DNA from: Cristatella mucedo
Lineage: Eukaryota > Bryozoa > Phylactolaemata > Cristatellidae
Length of the DNA stretch: 64,000 nucleotides
Direction: 5' to 3'
Assembly: GCA_009760855.2 (NCBI GenBank)
Contig: WPIO01000001.1
Coordinates: 19,929,501 to 19,993,500, forward strand
Positions 56,418-64,000 of this stretch are shown here, piece after piece; within the stretch, counting starts at the first letter, position 1; each line of letters opens with the position of its first letter. Under the pieces are notes generated by a model. The model was not told where the DNA came from. It was given only the letters and a program-made list of their open reading frames with translations, and did not search any database. The translations under genes were made by a program, and so were the position numbers.

Positions 56418-57796
56418 TACAACATAAAAATCTGTGACTGAGACTATGATAGGTAAGCTTTAATCTCTGCTAATAACCCTCCTTAGCCCTGTTTGCCGAC
56501 CCAAAGGCTGTCTTGGGATAAGCACTGGAAGAAAGAGGGCGTGATTCTTCAGCTCTTAATATATATCGCAGTCGAGTGTGCCATAAACAGCATAAAAAGA
56601 AGAAATACTTCTACGGATCGCTAAGAAATACACTAAAGGGAACGCGGCGAAATCCTCGGTCTGAATCTGTGGCTTTCTGCTACTTTGCCCAGGTACCATT
56701 GAGCGCCGTCGTACATACATACATAGATATGCACACATAGATATACATACATACTGTCGCCCAAGGTGCGAGGGCCTGATGCTGCCAAGCAGGACAGCAA
56801 CTTACTAGTACAGTACAGGAATCTGTCAGCCTAGTTTAGTAAAGAGGCCCTACAAGTGCGCGTAATAACGAGTGCACTCAACTTAAGCATCCACGGAAGC
56901 CTGTACCTCTTGCTATGCAGTGGCCAGACTCGGTTTACTCGCCATGCTAGCATTGACGGACGGCGACCACTAAGTACCGTGGTAGACGTCTGAACCTTGA
57001 CAGAATTATTTACCAACGTAAATGTCATAATGTATGACTTATCCTTGCCAAGTCAAAGGACAGGACTGGCCAAGCTGGGTGACCCCCTCAGCTGGCCGTA
57101 TTGTTTATCAGATGCTCAAGAGTTATCACTCCTACTTTGGTATATCACGATATGGACTGCACCCCTGTATCTACCAAATCAAGCACAGTTTTGCCATTGT
57201 GAATCAGCAGTAAGCATATTTGATAAGATGAATCAGTGTAACGGTACTTGGCAGTGGGAGCCATATAATAGCTTTTATCGGATTTGATTTCACCGTGTAA
57301 CGTAATTCTAGCATTGCGTTTTTAATGCTACTTTCTAATTGCCTATGCCTCAGAATCATAAATACGGCTATGTTTGCCTACAAACGCTTCTTTAGTGATT
57401 AGGACAGTAAATAACTGAAGTTAACTCCTTCCTGATGATAAAAACGACAAATTCACGTCTTATGGTTCAAATTTGGTCACAAAGAACAGTAAATACATTA
57501 AAATTAACATTTATCTTCACTGCAGTACGGCAACAATCATTTAAAAGGATTCAGAAATTAGTAAATTTTCTAGATTAACAGCTTTAATGGAAAAAAATTC
57601 AGAAGGAAGCCCCTAAAACCTAAAATCATTTTACGGTTTCGTTAGACTGTCCTTGATAACGACGTTTCAAGTTGAGGGGACACTTGTGAAAGTACTCGTC
57701 TTGCTCCTCTGAATAAGTTCCATTTTCTTCTTGAATATTCTAAAATGAGCATGGGATATGGAATTTGAAACACATTCTGTATCCCATTTTGGCATG
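56418..57796. other. Upstream region of the tetraspanin; ATAC microsatellite
   Basis: An ATAC/ATAG-type microsatellite lies at about 56713-56756. Frames at 56831-57028 (-) and 56997-57287 (+) are anonymous. Confidence 0.35.
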
Positions 57797-58392
57797 CGTC
57801 GCAGTTGCCACATTAATCCACTTCTCGCCGACCTGCACTGGCTACCAGTCAAGCAACGGATTGACTTCAAGGTTTTGTCCCTCACTTTTAGGTCCCTTCA
57901 TTCTATGGCTCCAGCCTATCTTTCAGATATACTACCCCATCAGGCTAAGCATCGTACCACCCGCTTTTAGGAATCCAACAGTCTAGAAATACCTCATACA
58001 AACCTTAAATCCTTTGGAGACCGTGCATTTAGTTCATACGCTCCCAAAGCCTGGAACTCCCTCCCGACCTGCGTCAGAACATCCCCTGACCTGACCACAT
58101 TTAAAAGGAACCTAAAAACACACCTATTTAGGACAGCATTTAGTGGGTCCCTGTGATTCGTCCTTGATGTGCTTATGCGTGCTGACACTGTGCATGCTGC
58201 CACTAACCACATTTGCATGCTGACCCTGTGCATGTCACCCCTAACCATATTATTCATTTCGTTCGTTTTTTCAAGCATGATTTTATTTACCATTCAATTG
58301 CATTTCACTTTACAGCAAATGTAAAGCGCCTAGAGAGAGATTAAGTTCTCTGAGGGCGCTTTATCAAGTGAATTATTATTATTATTATTATC
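57797..58392 (+). mobile_element. LINE-B copy, 5' truncated, young
   Basis: Same content as 39514-40108: LLADLHWLPVKQRIDFKVL, FRSLHSMAPAYLSDILPHQ, then a stop in place of Ser in TTRF*ESN, YAPKAWNSLP, FKRNLKTHLF, and tail GCGCCTAGAGAGAGATTAAG, GAGGGCGCTTTATCAAGTG with ATT repeats. Confidence 0.9.
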
Positions 58393-59928
58393 ATACGTCT
58401 TTAGTGAGAGCCTGAAAAAACAACTTATAGTATTCAGCCTTGTGATTTTCCGAAAAGCATAAAACGACTACAAACACTGTTTCTACCAGTTTTGTATATC
58501 CTGTTTAGCTTCTAAGTGAATTATTCGCACTCTAGGATCTTTTTTATTAATGATCCAACGAAGATACCTGCATCGAACTGTGAATCAGACAGCTGTGGAA
58601 AGACATATTAATGGCTGTTAAAAGCTGCTGTATCAATTTCATAATCAAAAGCCATGAAAATAGCCGAAGGAGACCTAAATTAGAATACACCAATCGCATC
58701 AGCATTTTTCAAGGGTCTACCCGCGGCTTACTTTTACTGCCGTTCTTCCTAAGAAATAAATTTGGTCCTCTGCAGCCAGTCCCTTCCATGAAAGTGTGCC
58801 AGAAATTTCAGGCCGTCTAATAATAATAATATAATAATAATAATAATAGGCTGAGAAAACAATCAAACTTCGTGAAGCCGCCTCGGAGGCTCATCGGGAG
58901 TGACAATATTTTGAAGTCATCAACGACCTCCTAATCTTAGTTGCCATACTTAGTAGGCAGTAAGCAATATTGACACTAGCGAAATCCTCTCTGATGTGCA
59001 CAGCATTAGCAATGCGGAGATATGAAAATCTAACTGTGAGTGGTGGCGTCTGCCATAGGATTGATTGAGCGACAAAACATCTCACCTCAATCAGGAAAAT
59101 ATCCACAATCAAGTGTTCTTATTGATTAAGCTACTGAGGCTTGATCTTAAAGACAATAAGAATATACTTAGTCTTGATTCTAAATTTTCACTCGAGTGCT
59201 TAAACAACAGCAGGTGTACTGTCTGAATGGATCACTTAATTGCCATTTGGTAAGAGACAGCAACTAAAACGGCTGATTTTTTTAATGAATAAAGACTATA
59301 CTTGAGCTGGTTGACTTGAGCGATTCTGGAAAGGTGGGAATGAATCAACTAGCTCAACCCCACTGTAAGATTGGACCCTAGCTAGTATCAATTGTCGCTT
59401 ACAATCTATTTCTTACCAGCTATGATAATAGGCTCTAGCATATGATACGGATAGCGTGGGTTAAGCACCCTAAACAAGACAGTATGTGACTTCTAAGGAT
59501 ATTTTGCATCTTAAATATTTTTGACATGCAACAACTTATAGATATCGGGCTTGTGTTAGCGGGTTCGGCCATATCTAAAGGTCCAGTTTAAGCGAAGGGC
59601 ATATCTGGAATTGTATTCAGTAAGGAGGCTACAGCTGGCACTTGATATGAAAGTTATGACACTAACAATTCATCGGCAGCAAAAAATATCAGCATCTACA
59701 AAATATTGTGTAAAAATTAAATAAGTAGACCGGCTATGAGAATCAAACAATCTGGAATGGTACCCTAGTAAGGCTATTTATCGCGCAGTACACAAATTCG
59801 TAAGAGAATAGGAGAAACGCTAACAAAATTTGGTGCACATTTTCTTATTGTGACGCAGGCTGTGCCAGTCCGTAATCAGGCTATTGTTCTGAGCAAAGAA
59901 AACATCAAAGCCAATAACCGGCGGTACA
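58393..59928. other. No gene recognised; AAT microsatellite
   Basis: An AAT/ATAAT repeat lies at about 58818-58852. A CpG-rich CAATCGCATCAGC area near 58690 and short frames are anonymous. The end is the upstream region of the tetraspanin at 59929. Confidence 0.4.
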
Positions 59929-60351
59929 ATGGTCTTGCTCGGCATTGCTAATGTTGTAATGCTAATTTCTGGGTTCGCAGTCATTGGGCTCGGTGTATGG
60001 CCATTCATAGAGACGACCATTGAAAATCGTGTAGCATTTAACCGCTCAATCGACGAACTACTCAAGTACAAATCCGCGATTAACTACGCAGCCACGCTTT
60101 TTATAGCCGCGGGAGCGATGAAGACCATTGCCAGTGCAATAGGATTGTTCGCTTCTCATCGACCCAGTCAGTGTCTCCTGAGTACGCAAGCCGTCATGAT
60201 GCCCACTTTTGTCATCGGGCAATTATCCGGCGGCATAATTTTATATCTTAACATGGCTAAATTCAGCACGGGAAAGAGCAATGCCATCGTGCAAGACCTC
60301 ACCGAGCACTATCCCGATTCGACTTACATAAACGACGCAGTCATGGTCAAG
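59929..60351 (+). CDS. Divergent tetraspanin, first exon
   Basis: A 423-nt exon, 141 residues, phase-0 donor AAG|GTAAGA. ATG 59929 has a strong context (ACAATGG) but leaves almost no cytoplasmic N-terminus before TM1 (2-24), so a small upstream exon is possible; the frame is open back to a TGA at 59890. TM2 (51-74) contains a Lys (AAGAMKTIASA), and the usual GCxGA signature is replaced by IGLFASHRPSQCLL, keeping only the CLL part. TM3 is about 83-106 with IGQLSGGI, very like IGQLTGGV of the exon at 55415. The large loop starts and ends EHYPDSTYINDAVMVK, close to RYPDSRYITDDIMKK. It is therefore a diverged paralogue of 55415-55894, divergently oriented about 4 kb away. It could be a young pseudogene, but the frame is intact. 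Confidence 0.82.
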
Positions 60352-60627
60352 GTAAGAGTCGTGTAACGCTCGTGTTCTTGCCGGCAGCTCTCACCCGTTA
60401 CAAAGTGATTGGCAAATGAAGTGCAAAGTTGAATGGCTGCTGCTTCAGAGTTACTTTCGGGCACAAGTATAGGTTGGTGCATGCGTAGGGTCAAGCCGCC
60501 TAAGCCGCCCAGTGCTATCTGTGTGCGCCCGCAATTCAAGCCATTTATCTTGGTGAAAAACTTCCACGAAGTAGCTCGTAGCTTAAAGAAATAACTCAAT
60601 GCGAAATATTAAGCTCTCTTTAGAATA
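60352..60627. other. Intron start of the divergent tetraspanin
   Basis: No in-frame CCG exon is visible here; minus-strand frame 60324-60599 is a shadow. Confidence 0.4.
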
Positions 60628-60715
60628 ACAATAATTACATAAAAATTTTTATTGCACCCAAAGAAAGGTAAATCTCTTTCTAAGTATTTTACCTACTCTG
60701 AAATAAATTAGTTTC
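60628..60715 (-). mobile_element. LINE-B 3' tail only
   Basis: Minus-strand AGAGTAGGTAAAATACTTAG, AAAGAGATTTACCTTTCTTT, GGGTGCAATAAAAAT; decayed match to the LINE-B end. Confidence 0.5.
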
Positions 60716-61504
60716 TTTTGCAAGGTGCTCGCCAGCATAAATCTTGCTTTTCAGTGAGACTTCTTTAAGATGACCTGTAGTTCATGAAAACATAAATATG
60801 TTGGAAAGTTTTTAGTTTTTTAGTGGACTTAAAAGTATCAGTTATAATGCATATCTACTTGAAGAAAGACCTTAGCAACTCTCAACCTTGCATTCAGGCG
60901 GAAATAAAGTTAAATATACTCGGTTTGAATTTACCGACCGAAGTCATGAAGTTCGACCACCTTATTGCAACGCTAACTAAATTCAAAGATCCCATCTAAA
61001 ATTCTTATAATTGTCTAATTTTTCGCTCTCAATTTTTTTATTTTTACATACGGCTGATATGCATCCCTGACTCTTCTGGAGCAGCTAAACGAAATCTTTA
61101 TTAGCTGGTCATTGCCTTATTGGCTAAGACAAATGTTTCCAAAAATGGTGCCTTAAGTCAACTTCTGACTGCCGCGATACACTTTTCGACTTGATTTTTG
61201 GTGCTTTTATCCAATTAATTAGCAAAGTACAGTTCAGCTGAATCAGATAGGTAGGGGCTTCCTGTCCTCTTTTATCTGCAAGTTGAGATATGCTAATATT
61301 TAGGCTTCATATCAGTGGCCTGGATTTAAGGCTGCTTCACTGAATACACATTTTTATAATGATTTTGCACGATGTTTACTAAAGCGTCTTGTTCAGACAT
61401 CTTCACCTTTAGGGTTTGCGGTGACCTGCCGAACAACAGCAAGCTAGCATATACTCAAGGAGAACTTTTTGCACAACCACGGTACCCGCAAGCACCTTAA
61501 ACGA
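60716..61504. other. No gene recognised
   Basis: AT-rich; probably intron. Nothing recognised. Confidence 0.4.
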
Positions 61505-61780
61505 AGTTAAAGTTCCTAGGAGGCAGTGCTCTCAATACGCATCTTTCAAAAATCTGGAATTCATTTCGACTAAGGTCAAAACGTTCCCTGAACTGATTAA
61601 ATTTAAATGAAGTTGAAAACTCACCAGTTCTTCACAGCAATTGCTGGGTCCATGTGAGTTGCAGTTTTTGCTAGTATGTGTGCTGAAATAGAGCATGTTT
61701 TCACTCAACAACTGACACGGTTGCCTATAAGTATAAAATAATTGCCTAGATATATTTAGCTCTCTTAGGGTTCCGTTAAA
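61505..61780 (+). mobile_element. LINE-B 3' fragment, decayed
   Basis: ELIKFK then a stop and KLTSSSQQLLGP mirrors the TTFKRNLKT end; GCTGGGTCCATGTGAGTTGC and GTGTGCTGAAATAGAGCATG mirror the 3' untranslated region; the tail CCTAGATATATTTAGCTCTC is eroded. Confidence 0.55.
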
Positions 61781-61830
61781 CCATCTTGTTATTTTTAATC
61801 CTATCGATACCAATTATGGTGCCGCTGCAG

Positions 61831-61978
61831 GACAGCTCTCTCAGGCATTTCTCGGCCTTCGTCCACAAGAACTGGTGTAAAATCTCCAATCGTGACGATG
61901 TCATCATCCAGCGGCATGAACTGCTGAGGAATAGCGGGCTGTTCTGTCCTGTCCTGTCTCGGGCGCTTGCGTGCTCAG
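61831..61978 (+). CDS. Candidate second exon of the divergent tetraspanin
   Basis: A 148-nt stretch bounded by a good acceptor (GTGCCGCTGCAG, phase 0) and a donor-like CAG|GTACCG, with G/C-rich third codon positions in AT-rich surroundings. It reads DSSLRHFSAFVHKNWCKISN, then RDDVIIQRHELL, LFCPVLSRALACS. The phase matches the donor at 60351, and the cysteines are spaced somewhat like a tetraspanin large loop, but there is no CCG motif. No TM4 exon is found before the window ends. The opposite strand is also open over this interval, so even the strand is uncertain. Confidence 0.35.
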
Positions 61979-64000
61979 GTACCGCGAAGCTCTGGTTGAG
62001 CCAAAAGCGAGTTGGGGATAGGAGCATTTCATTAGACCATCACCATAGCTAGTCAGCCCCTCGGCTAAGCAAGTGGAAATTGTGCAGACCACAAAAGTTG
62101 AGGCAGCATGCGTCCGTCGAGATCTACAGAAATTTGGACTTTCACAGCTATGCTTATAAAGTCAACTAAAAGCAGCTTTGCAACAGTAGATCATCCTGAG
62201 AATACTTGGCTTGAAGAGAATATATCAGACGGAAAAGTCAAATAAGACATCGAAACATTGCGATGTAACCAGCGTTTGCAAGAACTGTCTGTAGAATAGT
62301 AATAATGAACGAAACTTTCATAAAGCCAAAACACGTTTTTGACTGACTTCATTCTAATATTCAAATTAACTTCTGATTTCCATGCCTGGAATATCTAATC
62401 AGGTGTAAAAGCTTGTGCAAAAATCAAGCAATACGGTGGCTAATTTAATCGCCTATACATGCTACATTTTAGAAAACTTTTGTGTAAATCAGGGTAGTTC
62501 TAAGATTTTATACAGAATTACTTAGATTCTAGCATATCCCGTGGAATTGATAAGTAGATACTCATTTGACTAGCACTTTGCGTACCTATTCTAATACTCC
62601 AATCTATACAGTTTGTACCCAATTGATAGCACAGCCATTAGATTAATTGGCCGTACTCGCTCAGGTTGGCATTTCCTTGAATAGTACTGTAGCTCTAAGA
62701 CACTTTAATTGCGCTTTTGCAGTCACAAAAACAGCTGTTAATGCTCTGTATGTTCGTACATCTCAGAGGCATTAGCGATAATGTCTGCTGCTTTCTGGTC
62801 CCAAATTGTGCCCACTCATACGGACTTCATATCATTGGGCTTATTCTGTTCGATGCAAGACCAGGAAGAAAACGGGTGTTCAAAGATCCTAGCTTTAAGA
62901 AATTGTTCTCTATAATTGCAATCAATTTCTTATAGTGACTTGGTATTACGGTCACTTACTAAGATCGATTGAAAATTATCGGTTCAGTCAAACTTCTCTA
63001 AACAGATGAACTGCACAGTTTGCAGCAGCCAGCATCGCCATTATTGTGATTATAACTAGCAAAAAGGTTGTTGCGTTGAAATACAGATTTCTAGTGATTT
63101 TCTTTTGTAATCCGGCTGATTACATTCTCTTTAGATAGAAGTCAGATTGTATTACAAAAGCACATTCTGGTTTGATTCTCTGACCTCAGTTCCTTTTCCG
63201 ACCAATCTCTTAAAAACCTGTGGGCCCTACTAGCATGCGCTTTTCGTAGAATTTTACGACAGAGCACTCTAAGAAAATATAGGAAGACTGACGAAGATAC
63301 ATTTCCATGATGAGAAATTGACTGTTATGTCACACTATGAAAACAAAAATTGGGTGCTGGATCGTTAAAATCTCGAAGATCTTTTCTGTGTTGAATCGCT
63401 GAACGTGCGGAGTATGAGTTCTAATAGGTTTACTTGCCAGGTTGACATTAGTTTCAAGTCGTGAGCTACAAAAATTATCTCAGCTAAAACTATAACTATT
63501 GAACGAAATTAACCTTGGTGATACACATCTCAGAGTGATGCAAGAGTGATATCACCTTGCTTGGAATCGGTGAGTGTAGAAGAAATTATTAGAAGCTGCA
63601 AATCACTTTAACGGTCGGTTTGGCAGCTGTAACAAAAATCTGAACCAAACTGTCAGTGTGGCACCTGTTACAACTCCTCGCTTAAGTGAAAGTGCTGAAG
63701 TTTTTGAAATTATTCCAGGCCAGAAAAGGGCGGCATGATTGGGATCTCTCACAATATTTGAAATAGAACAGCTTGCGATCGCGTTTGATTTCCCAAAATA
63801 CCAATCAAGTACATGTTTTTTTCGCTATTTGATCGTGCCATCACAGCACCTGCCTTTATAAAGAAGCATAGCAATTTAAGTTTTCCGAATCTGCAATCTT
63901 CATTTAAACTAATTAGGGTAGGCATTGATCTGATTCTGGTAGTGTGGCTCGTTCCAGTGGTGGGCTTGCTGAGGAATTCACATCGCGTGTGGAAAGTCAG
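61979..64000. other. No gene recognised; anonymous 2 kb
   Basis: Short frames only (for example 62717-62935, plus, 72 codons) with no known domain. Should the tetraspanin at 59929 be functional, its TM4 exon must lie here unrecognised or beyond the window. Confidence 0.35.

Overview
The window looks like accessory DNA from an invertebrate animal genome. It has spliced genes with GT..AG introns, four tetraspanin coding exons (plus a fifth, uncertain exon), many 5'-truncated non-LTR retrotransposons, two tRNA-derived SINE families and hAT-type miniature transposons. There are no operons, Shine-Dalgarno sites or bacterial genes. I cannot name the phylum from sequence alone; a lophotrochozoan, flatworm or arthropod would all fit.

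Repeats dominate. I call the two main retrotransposons LINE-A and LINE-B; both are CR1/L2-like (Jockey-group) elements. LINE-A copies carry the reverse-transcriptase box YADDTQL and end in a tail of ATTAC-type repeats. LINE-B copies end in a conserved tail, roughly GCGCCTAGAAAGAGATT then GAGGGCGCTTTAT and (TTA)n. SINE1 (tRNA head) carries almost the same tail as LINE-B, which suggests it is mobilised by LINE-B. SINE2 is a second tRNA-headed family with an intact B box. Two short elements at 24357 and 30621 have ends, internal sequence and 8-bp target duplications that match the SPIN type of hAT transposon, a family known for horizontal transfer between animal phyla. A fragment near 45754 looks like a Tc1/mariner (Tigger/pogo-like) end.

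Layout: 1-16 kb is mostly LINE-A and LINE-B copies in both orientations, with a 1.5-kb inverted repeat at 4237-5777. 16-26 kb is relic sequence, SINEs and the first SPIN-like element. 26.9-30.2 kb holds a complete two-exon tetraspanin gene on the minus strand (246 residues when spliced), with the second SPIN-like element about 0.5 kb upstream. 30.7-46 kb is repeat-rich, with a broken relic of a widespread invertebrate protein family cut by LINE-A. 46.3-49 kb is GC-rich and contains a tetraspanin last exon with a very long Gly/Ala/Ser-rich cytoplasmic tail. 55.4-55.9 kb is a tetraspanin first exon on the same strand, which probably belongs to that last exon. 59.9-62 kb holds a divergent, plus-strand tetraspanin.

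The tetraspanin exons share one intron position: phase 0, just before the CCG motif of the large extracellular loop. They therefore look like a local family made by duplication. Tetraspanins are four-pass membrane organisers of cell-surface and endosomal microdomains. I see no enzyme pathway in the window. Best-supported novelties are the SPIN-like elements, the long-tailed tetraspanin with its PPxY motif, the large palindrome, and the LINE-B/SINE1 tail partnership.
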